Assembly: GCA_963377175.1 (NCBI GenBank)
Contig: CAUJNA010000491.1
Location: forward strand, 91,572-155,571
DNA: 64,000 nt
DNA from: Effrenium voratum
Lineage: Eukaryota; Sar; Dinophyceae; Suessiales; Symbiodiniaceae
Reading direction: 5' to 3'
This document shows, piece by piece, positions 1-10,550 of this stretch; position 1 is the first letter of the stretch, and each line of letters opens with the position of its first letter. Under the pieces are notes generated by a model. That model saw only the letters and a list, made by a program, of their open reading frames with translations. It was not told the DNA's origin and ran no database searches. The translations under genes and the position numbers were made by a program.

Positions 1-938
1 GGGAGAGTGCCGGGTAGATGCCCGAGCGTGACTTGATCATCGACAAGCTACTTTGCCACTGCCTGGCCGTTGTGCTGCAGCCCATGACGTTTTCAAACAA
101 GTGCCCTTTCGTGGACAGAGTTGCGGAAAGAGTTGCAGTGTTTTGTGGCGGCTCGTGCTAGGCGCACCTCTGCATGGCGGCGGTTCTCCGGCTCGCGGAG
201 CGTGGCGCTGGCAAGGCGTGAGCTCTGAGCGTCCAGCGGTCAAGGTAACATATGAAGTCTTTGTTGCGAAAGACATGTCTATGTGTATTTTACTTGTTGG
301 ATTTATTTGTATCTATATCTACGTCATGGTCAATACATCCTTATACTCGAGGTCACTAGGGATAGCCAAGGACCCTTTGAAAGGGGCAGTTATCAGGAAG
401 CCAGTTTAGATCCTTGGTGGGTATTGGATTTCGAAGCGTGTCCAGGGCTTTGGTCCGTCCGGGGCTTTTGCCAATTTGGTTTACGCACGGAGAAGGCGGT
501 AGGTGCTTCCTGAAACGGGAATCGTTGCAAGGATTTTGATTGCCGTTGCAGCCCACAACGAGCACACATTTCCTTTGGTGCGTTTTGCTTGGATGTTAGG
601 ACTTTAACTTCTTGCCAACTAGTGGGTTTTCCATTATACCACTAAAAGTTAAACTTTTAGCAGGGGAGCAGAAAGCAACCGAGTTTCGAAGTGCAAGGGA
701 GGATCCAGCAGCTCGCCAGGGGCACAAGGACCTCAAAGAGTTGCCTCGGGCCTCAGGGGCATAAAAAATCCGCGATGGGTAAGGGGGTAAGGGGAACCCA
801 CCCGGGCAACCCCTGGCGACCCTGGCATGGCCATGCGCGCGAAGTGGCCTTTAGTGTTGGCACCCGTGCTGAGGATGAAGCAGCTCCTCACTGCCAAGAC
901 TTTGGGAATGCCAGACCGGCTCGTCCGGAGTGACTAAG
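1..938. other. Unassigned sequence, no gene recognised
   Basis: Short overlapping ORFs occur on both strands but none resembles a known protein or shows a convincing exon. I see nothing functional here. Confidence 0.5.
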
Positions 939-1038
939 TGGCTGTGGGTCAAAAATAGGCCCCCAAAATGGAACCTTGGTAAATGGAAACAAGGAGTAAA
1001 ACCTGCCGTCCCCTGGTGGATTTATTTTGACCTATACC
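939..1038 (-). mobile_element. Dispersed short element, family A copy 1 (MITE-like)
   Basis: About 100 bp, bounded by GGCTGTGGGTCAAAA on one side and ATTTTGACC on the other, so the ends are imperfect inverted repeats. The core carries a poly-purine stretch and the words TTGGTAAATGG and AAAACCTGC, which recur in about ten other places in this window. There is no coding capacity. I infer a small non-autonomous DNA transposon or similar dispersed repeat. No transposase source is visible. Confidence 0.6.
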
Positions 1039-1876
1039 CAAGTGGGCGACCGCGAGATTGCGGGAGGGCCAAAGGCTTGTGGTTCGACAGTGGCCAGGCT
1101 CAACCCGGATGGCCTCCAGGCAGAGAAGGGCGTGACTGGAGATGGCTCTGACGTTAGGTGTGCGTTTCCTTTCCATGCAGTCTACATTCTACTATATATA
1201 TAGAGTTTTGCGATGGAGCAACCATTTTACAAAGATTAGCATTTTGCAAAGAAGGGACTCCTGAGTGACTCTCCAAACGGCGTGTGCTTTGCAGTGGCAT
1301 GTTGCATGCTTTGCAGTCATTTTTGTTTTTGCTGACCTTGTGAAGCCAGAAGATCTCTCACATCAAATGGCACAACCCATAATTTTGTCGATATTTTGTG
1401 ATTGTGCTTGAAAGTTTGCAGGAGTGTTACCTCCCCTCCTGCCAGCCCAAAGCAAAAGCCAGCCCTGAGTTAGGATTTGCAGCGGCTCGTGCGTTTCTGT
1501 TCACTGCTTGCACGAAGATCCTGCGATTCCAGTACCTCGTTTAACACCGCAGCTTGCCATTGCTGGGTGTTACGACGAAGCATGGATTCTCCATACACCA
1601 CTTCGGTTTCAGAGGCTGAATCTACGCATGCTGCTTGTATTAGGAGGCTTCGCACCAAGGGAAAGGCTTTGCACATATTGTTCTTGAGTGCCCTGTGTAG
1701 CTGCCAACCATGAAGCTTTGTTCTGGGAAGACCGCCCCATGGTCCAGAGACCTGGCGTCACCCAGAGAGTGGGAGCTTTCATTCGATGTCCGGCGCAGGA
1801 GGACTCGCGCCGAGCTCAATGTCATGAAGTGACCAAGTCCATTAGGTTTTTTGGCCGTCATGTTGTCGAGATTGTC
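1039..1876. other. Unassigned sequence
   Basis: Nothing recognisable apart from a short TATATATA stretch near 1194. Confidence 0.45.
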
Positions 1877-1994
1877 TGGCCATGGGTCAAGATCCCGCAC
1901 CCCTAGTGAACATCCCAATCCCCACTAAAATAGACTAAAATGGGCGGTGCACTTACCCCTAAATGGGATCCCATTGGTTTTGACCCACAGCCAT
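1877..1994 (-). mobile_element. Dispersed short element, family B copy 1 (MITE-like)
   Basis: About 118 bp with inverted ends GGCCATGGGTCAA and TTTTGACCCACAGCC. The interior, read on the minus strand, carries GGGATCCCATTT, a degenerate GTGAATTCACCACCC-type stretch (palindrome core lost) and GGGGATTGGGATGTTCACT. Family B shares its termini with family A but has a different core, which suggests one mobilising machinery for both. Confidence 0.6.
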
Positions 1995-2359
1995 CTAAGC
2001 AGCTATGAGTTCGTTTTGTTGGCCGTGAGCCATGCTGAGGCCTGATGGGAGCGGTGCAGGCAGGCGAAATCACGGGACGGGAAGGAAGAACACCGTTGCT
2101 TTGTTGCCAAGGGTTGAAGCTCCAAATCCTGTCTTGCAAAAATGGCTTGCTTGAAAAAAGATATGTGGGTGGGATAGTTGCGACTGACAGTGAACCCATG
2201 TCGTGGCATTTTTATTTATTTTTATTTTGTGGCCTTTCGCATGAGCCAATCCAGCACAGGCGTCCGGCCAGAGCTCCAAAGAGAGGCGGGTCAAGATGAA
2301 ACGAGCAAAAGTGATGAAGCGCAGTGACATGCAGCGAAGGTTACCCCACAGTGCGTGAG

Positions 2360-2467
2360 CATAGGTGTCCTTTTTAGATCAGTTTGGCTGGACACTAGAC
2401 GGCACTGGTTTAGGTGGGTTTCATTTCATGCACCAGGGCCATCTATTTTACCAAAGGTCACCTATGT
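2360..2467 (+). mobile_element. Dispersed short element, family C copy 1
   Basis: Ends in inverted repeats: CATAGGTGTCCTTTTT at the left and AAAGGTCACCTATG at the right. Just inside the right end is GGGCCATCTATTTTACC. A second, shorter copy lies at 42832-42916. It is non-coding, and the architecture is that of a MITE or a hairpin-forming repeat. Confidence 0.55.
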
Positions 2468-2892
2468 GCGCGAGTTGTCCAGAACTGTGGAGTTCTGCTG
2501 CGTTCTGTGAATTCTGCAAGCTTTCAGAACTCATCGGTAGGCGAGGGGTTGCATTCAGGTGACGCTGTGAAGTCAGCCTTTGGGTTGCATGATCCCCGGG
2601 TCGACCTCATTCTTGGGTTCCTTCACGGGCAATTCTCATGCTGCATGTTACGCACGCAGTACGCACGCAGCAGGTGAGCTTCGGCGTGTTTCTACGCGGT
2701 CAGGCGCCACCTTGGCTGAGAGGGGAGGGGGGTCGCGGTCTTTTTTGGACTCGTCGTGGGAAGAAGCCATTGAGAGTTGGATTGTGCGTGCGCGTGGGCC
2801 CTGAAAGACGATGGTGCTTGTGCATCCCTTGATCACGCGAGGGGCAGCGGCATGAGTCTTGTGAGGTGATAGCTCACCGACGAAGATTTCTG
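2468..2892. other. Unassigned sequence
   Basis: No conserved coding segment seen on either strand. Confidence 0.4.
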
Positions 2893-2993
2893 ACATGTCA
2901 AAATACAACCACCAGCAAACCGCAGGTTTTTTAGTCCTTGGTTTCCTTTTACCAGGGCAAGCCATTTTGGGTAGGCATGTTTGACCCATAGCC
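2893..2993 (+). mobile_element. Family A copy 2
   Basis: Carries the ACCACCAGCAAACCGCAGG core, TTTTACCAGGGCAAGCC and the right end TTTGACCCATAGCC. The left end is reduced to TGTCAAAA. Confidence 0.6.
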
Positions 2994-3224
2994 TGACATA
3001 GCAAGGGACTCCAGCCATTTGTACCGTGGCTCGGCTCTTGGAGCGCCCAGAGTTATGACAGGCCTTCGCCCCGGCCGGTGGTGACTTTGAGATGCCCAGC
3101 CCTCGGCGCATTGAGCTGCGCAGCCCTTGCGGTTGGTGGGAGGGAAACGAAGGGAAACCAAGCATGGGGAGTCCGGATTGGGCACCTACATGAGCCACGT
3201 GCTCAAAACCCGGGGAGTGATGAA

Positions 3225-3315
3225 GGTTAGTAAGGGGCAGTCCCGGCCAGAAATCGTTGCGGAGATCCGCCTTCTGAGTTCTTGAAGCATGGTTCTGGGT
3301 GGACTGATTGTGACT
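3225..3315 (+). repeat. Dispersed repeat, family D copy 1
   Basis: The stretch GCGGAGATCCGCCTTCTGAG followed by GCATGGTTCTGGG is repeated, with substitutions, at 14378-14466. Its first part recurs at the last bases of the window (63975-64000). Function unknown. Confidence 0.5.
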
Positions 3316-3812
3316 GACATGCGGCTTGCGGGATGGAGCACTCGATCTATGAGGCTGCAGCATCCTTATGGAGATCCTTCCAGTGAGACTGAAGGCAGTG
3401 ACGTGCTCCAAGTTAAAAGTTCCATCCTGGTCTCGGGTCTAGTGACTTTTGCTGGACAGGACAAGGTTGTTCTTGCTCACAACGACCTTCTCAAGGTGTT
3501 TCAGCAAAAAAAAGAGTTCCAACTTGAATCGTCGTCCAGTGTAGGCTTGATCTGAATAGGGAGCCGTTGGCTTGCATTGGTTTGTTCTATTTCCTTCTCC
3601 TTTCTGCAGGCAGAGAACCCCTTCCATGAATGGACCCAACGCCACCCAGAACCCGACTTCAACGGAGGACCTGGCAGGGTCGAACCGCACGTCAGGCGTC
3701 TGCCAGCGCTTCCAAGGGCTTCTGGCACAGCTGGAGCTCCGCCAGGAGGTTGGCAGATTGATGGCCCATTGATGGCCGTTGATGGCCTTTGGGCTTTCCC
3801 GAAGGCTTTTTT

Positions 3813-4007
3813 GGTATGGCTGTGGTTGTCAAAACCGCTTTGGGATCCCATTATTTGGGCTAGGTGAATTCACCACCCATTTTAGAACCTATTTTCGTGG
3901 GGATTGGGATGTTCACGGGGGGTACGGACTTGGGCGCAGGTTTTAGTCCATGCTGCCATTTGCCAGGGCGAGCCATTTTGGGAACCAGTTTTTGACCCAC
4001 CGCCACT
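3813..4007 (+). mobile_element. Chimeric family B/family A element
   Basis: The left half is family B: GGCTGTGGTTGTCAAAACC, then GGGATCCCATTA, GTGAATTCACCACCC and GGATTGGGATGTTCACGG. At about 3930 it passes directly into the family A right half: GCAGGTTTTAGTCC, GCCAGGGCGAGCCATTTTGG and TTTTTGACCCACCGCCA. The fusion of two halves under one pair of outer ends suggests recombination or template switching between families. Confidence 0.6.
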
Positions 4008-4182
4008 TTTGCCGAAGGCTTTTTGGGCGTCGCTTTTCGGCGCCGTGCTTGCTTGTCCTCTACTGTTTAGCTGTTCTGTAAGATGTCCTTTATGTTGCAC
4101 GCTGCGCTCTGCCTGCCTCAGCCAAAGAAGCACGGGTTTCTGAGCAAGCGACATGGGCTGGGGTTGGGGGGCACCGCCGCAG

Positions 4183-4275
4183 GTGATTGCGCCCAGCACC
4201 TCCGCTGCCGGCAGTGAAGCGCTTGCCGGGAGCCCTGCCTTTGAGGAAGCCGGCTGCACCAAGAAACCGACTTGA
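4183..4275 (+). CDS. Candidate terminal exon, unknown protein
   Basis: After an AG|G acceptor at 4181-4183, thirty codons run open to a TGA at 4273-4275, rich in Ala, Ser, Glu and Gly (VIAPSTSAAGSEALAGSP and onward). The composition looks coding, but there is no family match and no partner exon was placed. It could be chance; treat as a hint only. Confidence 0.22.
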   Translation: MIAPSTSAAGSEALAGSPAFEEAGCTKKPT

Positions 4276-5187
4276 AGATAGTCCTGGAAATTGGAAGGCA
4301 GAGAGGCTTTTGTTGCACCAGGTGTGTCGGACTCTCATTAGCGTTTTGTGGCTGCACCATGGGGGACGCCGACCGACCAAGGCCTCCGGATGGCTCCCCG
4401 GCAGCGGCGGCAGCTCAGGCAAGGAGCACCCGGTCACTGCGCAGTGCCATGTGCATGAGAGCCCTGTCTCCAGAGCGCATTTTTTTCTTCAGAGGATGCA
4501 GTTTGTCAGAACAAGTCGTAATTTCAGAAACAAACATCATGTCCACTGTACATTCAAAGGCACATGCTCGAAGGATCAAGCAAAAGGAGCGCGGTGCAAG
4601 CCCTGTGGCCGCGGCGCATCCCCACGGCAAGACCTTGGGACCAGCGAGGATCAGCGAAAATGCCTGAAGTGGCCGTGCAGAAGCTCATGAGATCAGAAAG
4701 AGCGTCCCAAAGCCGCCAGCGAGGCGAGGCAGGCGTTTTGTGGGGAGAAATCCCGACCGCCAGGAGGAACAAACCGAACGAGTTTGACGTAGTGGCAGTC
4801 AGAATCCCGCCATCGGCTACGTTTTTGCCGAGAGCTGCGGCGAGCGTTCACCAGTTCAACATCCTTGGCGATCCTCTACTGCGTAGCTGCCTCAACAGGC
4901 GGAGGGACTTTCCACTTTCACCGTCTTTCTCAAAGCTGCTGCGCAGCTTCGCCGTACTTCGCGACGTCCTTACACCGGACACCCGCTGTCCTGATCGGCG
5001 ACCGACGCCTTATCTTTCTTTGCTCAATTGCAATGGCTCACCGTGTTCTTTTGCTTTCCGTGCAAAGCTCAAAATGGCCCCCCTAGTTTTGGAGGTGCCC
5101 ACATTGCATATGTTTCGCAGAGAGGATGTCAGTCCCCATTTGGGGCCATGATACGAGGCGAGCTTTGCCCGCCAACCCGTTGGCCAG

Positions 5188-5261
5188 GTGCGGTGGCGCA
5201 GGACCTGGCCGCGCGGCTGGAGGCCAAAGGCCGCCCCAGCGCCGCGGCCTCGGTGCGGTGA
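5188..5261 (+). CDS. Candidate exon, unknown protein
   Basis: An AG|G acceptor is followed by a GC-rich segment reading AVAQDLAARLEAKGRPSAAAS, helical and Ala/Leu/Arg-rich. It ends in TGA at 5259-5261, or splices earlier at a GTGCGG donor. No family was recognised. It may belong with the 4183 or 7655 segments to an unseen gene. Confidence 0.25.
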
Positions 5262-5865
5262 CGCCTGGGGCTGTTTGGCCACGGACGAGTTGCGTCGTTT
5301 GCTTCGGGGGAATGTTCGTTTCAAAGGGAAATCAGAGGGAAATGCTGAAACGTCCGCTTGGGATGCCGCAAATTATGTTCATCCTTTGAGACTACCCTAA
5401 GATGCTGAGGTTCCCGCCTGCTTCCGATGCTGGGGGGAGCTTTGCGAGGTCGTCCGAAGCCCAAGAACTGGTGGGTTTGCTTGTACTCAGCTGCATGGCA
5501 GGGTAAGCAACATTTAACAAACAAACGGCGCTGCTCAAGGTTCATGTTTACCAGGGGAGTGTACAAAAGCATGGCTTGCCACCACTGAGGGTGATTGTTG
5601 CCGCAGTGATTGAAACCTTGTGGCAGTGTTGCTGGCCACAAAGCAAAGGGACAGCGTGCTATGTTCCATGCAGTTTTCATTGGATACGAGTTTTAGCGTT
5701 GGGTGGGCACTGGGCCATGCGGGGTGGTAAACATTGGACACACCGGGTGCAACTTCGGTTTCCATGTACCATTCGTGCAAGCCACACCACCTTTGCGGCC
5801 TAGCTGGCACTTACAAAGCGCTGTGGGGGAGGGGGTAGCATTGGGGCATTGGGGAGTTGCTTTGT

Positions 5866-6042
5866 TTTGATTGTTTTGACCCACAGCCACGTCTTTGAGT
5901 CTGCGATTTACTCTGCAGTTCGCAGCGCTGCCCAACGAATGGCATCTTGACCCTGCCACTCGGGGCAGTCCTCACCCATTTTAATTTTTTTTAGTGGGGA
6001 TTGGGATGTTCACTGGGGTTACGGGATTTTGACCCATGGCCA
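5866..6042 (+). mobile_element. Broken family A and B ends
   Basis: The isolated end TTTTGACCCACAGCCA occurs at 5878-5893. A partial family B right half occurs at 5970-6042 (CACCCATTTTA, GGGGATTGGGATGTTCACT, ATTTTGACCCATGGCCA). Left halves are missing. Confidence 0.5.
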
Positions 6043-7533
6043 CATGGATGCACTCCAGCATGATGATGTGAGCCCTGAGGTTTTGCATGCCCAAGTCGAT
6101 CCAGCATACAACATTGCTAATAGGAGCGTGATCTTTACGGTCTATGTTTTTGCCACCGTCCATGTCGGATATTTGCATCGAGCTGTGTTCAAATCGCCAG
6201 GATCCTGAAAAAAAACATATCCCAAAAAACATATCCTAAAAAGCTTGAAAAATAGCTTGATCCTGAAATTAGCAATACTGTATTTGCATCGATCCTAAAA
6301 AAACACAAAAACACACAGCATTCTGAATATCCGTGGGCTCTCGATGGGGCGAGTGGCAAGGCTTGCGGCGGCGCCTTAGAGCCGAGGGTCTCCCGGGCCC
6401 ATTCCCTGTACCGCTGGCGCTGTTGGAGTCGAGCTCCTTTCATGATGGTCGTTGCGCAGAGGCACCACCATGATATTAAATCTGGCTTGTGGTTTTTCTA
6501 GCTTGTCGGCCCCAGGAAGAAATATGAAGGAAGGGGATGGCCTGGCAAGCAAGTGGATCTCTTGAAGATGGAGCAGCAAGGGCACAGGAATGGCAATGGC
6601 GGTCACAGTCTTCAAAGCAGGATACCGCCAAGCACAAGCAAAGCACCTTGTGGCCTTGCGACATGACGACCCTTTCTACTGCCAAGCTGATTGCCTGAGA
6701 ATTGCATTGCTTCCCTTGTCGCGCCTTTGGCAGGCCGCTCGAGCGCATAGGATGCTTTGGCCCGCTGCTCAGAACATTTTTGCTTTGCGTCGAAGGTTTT
6801 GCAGGCGGGTTGGCGGCCGGTTTGAGCGCAGGTAGCAGAGGCACGGTGGCACAGGCCCACTGTGGCTCGGACATTGTGGACGGCTTCGCCGGGGGCCGCA
6901 GCGTCTTGCAACCTCCAGGATAAATTCGAGGGCTCTCTCTCATGCCTCTCTGGCTAATGTGAACAAAGCCTCGTACGCTGATTTGCGGGCTTTTTGAGGT
7001 TGCAAGCAGCGCGCTTTTGCCGTTGCACGTGCCCACAGTGCGCTTGGCCGGCTACCCAGATTTTACCCGCTGTGCATCTAAGCCAGGCAGTGGCAGTGGT
7101 TTCAGCTCAAATGGGTCGGTCGCTGGGCTTTCCGCGGCACCGCCTTGCGCGGTGTCACCTATTCTCTTTGTGCGCGCCCATCTGGGCACTGCCGCCTCAG
7201 GCGGCCGCTTCTGCCTCTGCCGCCGGTCTAAGTCGCGGCCAGCGAGGAGCGGTTGGGGTGGACCAGACAGCATGTCCTCACTGGCTTCATGAGAATTTGC
7301 CAGGAAGATTTACCTAAGGCTTTTTAGACCGTTTTGCCCAGAATGTCAACTTGTGTCCATAAGACAAGCACAGAGAGTCGCTGAACCGCTGATGGTTCTA
7401 CTCCTTTCAGATGAACGATGCCATGTGCCAGGGTGCTGTGATCCAAATGACCCGGTCATGCAGGCAGGCAGATGGCTCTCACGCTCATCGCATTCGAGCC
7501 GCTCGTGTCTCGTGCAATCCTGTTTTGCCATGT
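6043..7533. other. Unassigned sequence
   Basis: Several short ORFs overlap on both strands with no consistent exon or family resemblance. There is an A-rich patch at about 6205-6310. I see no supported gene. Confidence 0.4.
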
Positions 7534-7626
7534 GGCGGTGGGTCAAAGAGTCAAAACTAGGTACCCCTGGTAAATGGACACAAAGACCATCACCTGCGGT
7601 CTTTTGGTGGCTTCATTTTGACCCTT
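7534..7626 (-). mobile_element. Family A copy, minus orientation
   Basis: Ends are GGCGGTGGGTCAAA and CATTTTGACCC. The core GGTACCCCTGGTAAATGG and CACCTGCGGTC matches family A. Confidence 0.55.
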
Positions 7627-7654
7627 CATGTGACATACCCTCGGGCGCGATCAG

Positions 7655-7830
7655 GCGCTGCGATCCTTGATCTCGGAGCTTCCGAAGGTCTCCAGCACTC
7701 AAGCCTTCCAGGCGCGGCGCGCGCACGCGTGGCGCCTTCCTGTGCCGTATGTGGTGGGGGCTGAGGCGGCCAACGCCTTGGCTCTGGAGGCCTTTGACGA
7801 TCTGGCAAAGGTGGCCGCCGGAAGCTTATG
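7655..7830 (+). CDS. Candidate exon, unknown protein
   Basis: After the acceptor TCAG|G at 7651-7655 an open, GC-rich frame encodes about 56 residues starting ALRSLISELPKVSS and continuing with VPYVVGAEAANALALEAF. Residue use (Ala, Leu, charged helix formers) is much more protein-like than its surroundings. Possible GT donors lie near 7810. I do not recognise the family and did not find flanking exons. Confidence 0.35.
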
Positions 7831-7834
7831 GACT

Positions 7835-7936
7835 CGGAGAAAGACTATCCTCCCACCCACTAACATGGAAGTGCAGAAAAAAGGCCCTTTCAGAGGAAAG
7901 TAGTCTTTCCACAGGGGTCTGTGCACTTCCATGTCA
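7835..7936. repeat. Imperfect inverted repeat
   Basis: ACATGGAAGTGCA (about 7864) is mirrored by TGCACTTCCATGT (about 7921). Inside, GAAAGACTAT is mirrored by GTAGTCTTTCC. A stem-loop or small foldback element is possible. Confidence 0.5.
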
Positions 7937-8334
7937 GCTAGTTAGAAAGGGATCCCCTCATTGATCATTTTAGTCAAGATGTCCATGTTCATTGTGTTGC
8001 GACATTGGCTCCAAGTTTCTACGTACCTTGTTACAGCCCAGATTGCCTCAGCCCAGATTTGGCCAGGGACTGGGGGGATGGATTGAGAGCTTTGCGCTGA
8101 GGCAAATTCCCACTTTCGGTGTGCATGAATTTGGATGAACATGTAAGGCTGCTCAAGCTTATGGATAAGTTGTCAATCTGATACCATTTGCCGGACTCTG
8201 TCCTGGGGTCAAAGCCAACCCAAGAGTAGTGGCAACTCCCCTTCCAGCAATTAAGCCATTCATCACTCGCCGCTTTGGTGCAAGGTGTAGCCCACGCGTT
8301 GGGCAACATGTTTTGGGGGATAGGCAAAAGGCCT

Positions 8335-9500
8335 GCACCTTTCTCAACGCGCCTCCTTCAAGCTGGCGCGAGATGGGCAAACCTGCACCGTTGAACGCGC
8401 CTCCTGCAAGGTGGTGTTCTCCAAGTGCCAAGGTCCAAACAGGATCTGCTGCTTGCCCCGTTGGAACCAAACGTCAAGGATTGTCCCACTTGCACTGAAC
8501 ACGCCTCATTCAAGCTGCACCTTTCTCAACCTCAAGCTTCTCAACTGCGCCTCCTTCAAGCACCGTTGGGCTTGCCCTGGCGCGCCTCCTGCAAGGTGGT
8601 GTTCTCCAAGTGCCAAGGTCCAAACAGGATCCGCTGCTTGCCCCGTTGGAACCAAACGTCAAGGATTGTCCCACTTGCACTGAACACGCCTCATTCAAGC
8701 TGCACCTTTCTCAACGCGCCTCCTTCAAGCTGGCGCGAGATGGGCAAACCTGCACCGTTGAACGCGCCTCCTGCAAGGTGGTGTTCTCCAAGTGCCAAGG
8801 TCCAAACAGGATCCGCTGCTTGCCCCGTTGGAACCAAACGTCAAGGATTGTCCCACTTGCACTGAACACGCCTCATTCAAGCTGCACCTTTCTCAACGCG
8901 CCTCCTTCAAGCTGGCGCGAGATGGGCAAACCTGCACCGTTGAACGCGCCTCCTGCAAGGTGGTGTTCTCCAAGTGCCAAGGTCCAAACAGGATCCGCTG
9001 CTTGCCCCGTTGGAACCAAACGTCAAGGATTGTCCCACTTGCACTGAACACGCCTCATTCAAGCTGCACCTTTCTCAACGCGCCTCCTTCAAGCTGGCGC
9101 GAGATGGGCAAACCTGCACCGTTGAACGCGCCTCCTGCAAGGTGGTGTTCTCCAAGTGCCAAGGTCCAAACAGGATCCGCTGCTTGCCCCGTTGGAACCA
9201 AACGTCAAGGATTGTCCCACTTGCACTGAACACGCCTCATTCAAGCTGCACCTTTCTCAACGCGCCTCCTTCAAGCTGGCGCGAGATGGGCAAACCTGCA
9301 CCGTTGAACGCGCCTCCTGCAAGGTGGTGTTCTCCAAGTGCCAAGGTCCAAACAGGATCCGCTGCTTGCCCCGTTGGAACCAAACGTCAAGGATTGTCCC
9401 ACTTGCACTGAACACGCCTCATTCAAGCTGCACCTTTCTCAACGCGTCCAGGCGTCCGAGTGCAATGGCCAAGGTCCAAACAGGGCAAGGGGGAAGCTGC
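8335..9500 (+). repeat. 182-bp tandem satellite, about 6 units
   Basis: Units start with GCACCTTTCTCAACGCG at 8335, 8517, 8702, 8884, 9066, 9248 and 9430 (spacing 182, 185, 182, 182, 182, 182). The four units from 8702 to 9430 are almost identical. The 8517 unit is a diverged 185-bp variant, and the array decays after 9440. Each unit contains three related sub-motifs of the form CGCCTC(C/A)T(T/G)CAAG. The 145-residue ORFs spaced exactly 182 bp apart are a by-product, since 182 is not a multiple of 3 and the same DNA is read in successive frames. Confidence 0.9.
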
Positions 9501-10550
9501 TTGCCCCAACTGAGGCGCGCCTGGCGCGGCAGGACACAGAGCTCGGAGGACCCTGGGAATGGATGCGCGCGTCGAAGGAAACCCTCCGAGACGGCGGTTG
9601 GCGGGGCTTGTTGCCAAGCCAGGCCTCATGTGGGCTTTTTTGCCATTGGTTTTGCTTCTTGAGCATCTTCTATGGTAGGGGTTCTTGACAGAGAATGGCA
9701 TGAGATAGGTTAAAGAAGCACAGGTTTTGAAGCCCTTGTATGCCGAGACAAATGTCTGCACTGGAAAAAATGGAATAAGAAGAAGAAGTGCTGAGCGGCT
9801 CTGCCACCGAAGCCAACACTTCACTGGAAAGTTTGCAGTGTTGTTGTGCAGGGGCTGCAATTGCAAAGCGGAAATGCTGTTGTGCATCCGGTGGCTTTGC
9901 CATGACCATGGTTTAAGGGCCTTTGGTCTTCGATGCTTCGCAGGAGTTTTTGCGCCGCTGGTGTGGAGCGCGGTTCCTCAGGAAGGACTTGAGCCTTCAG
10001 GACTCTGGGCTTTCCCATTGCCATGTGCAAGTAGCCACGGACACATGAACAGGCTTCCAGAGTGGGTTGGATGCAAGTCTTGTATCGGCGTGCCAAAGCT
10101 TTGTGCCAGCCTTGTGGTGGTGTCGCAGCCTTGGCTCGGCGCAAGATTGGTGCAACTCACGCATCCAATGCCAAGACTCTGAGATCTCATTTGAGCCGAA
10201 CACCTCTGTGGACAATTCAACTCCCTATACTGAGTATATGATTCACCTGTGCGTGCAAGCGCAAGCTGGACGCTGCAGAACATGCAGCTCGGCGAAACGG
10301 GGTGGCTCTGCCGGCATATGTGACGCCAAAGTTTGCCAGGTTTGCAACACTTCCAAGTTGGCTTTTGGGGATCACAGCCTGTCGGCAACAGACTATTCAG
10401 TCAAAAGGATCAGGAGTCAATCCGCAATGTTCAAAGCACAGTCGTGCTGTGCTTTGGGATGTACACCTCGCATCCGCCTTCATCGAAAAAAAGGAACATG
10501 GTGCCTGGCTTGCGCAGAATGCTTCTCCTTCCTCTTTCCCCGAAGCCCAG
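9501..10550. other. Unassigned sequence upstream of the nucleotidyltransferase-HAD gene
   Basis: Long ORFs overlap on both strands (for example + 10067-10558 and - 9978-10388) but none looks like a known protein. The promoter and first exon of the gene starting at 10551 may lie here, but I could not identify the initiator. Confidence 0.4.

Noticed and set aside
4564..5151. 195-codon plus-strand ORF
   Set aside because: No family resemblance, biased Arg/Ser/Pro composition, no splice or conservation support.
8335..9500. CRISPR array
   Set aside because: No short direct repeats with unique spacers; it is a simple 182-bp tandem satellite in eukaryotic DNA.
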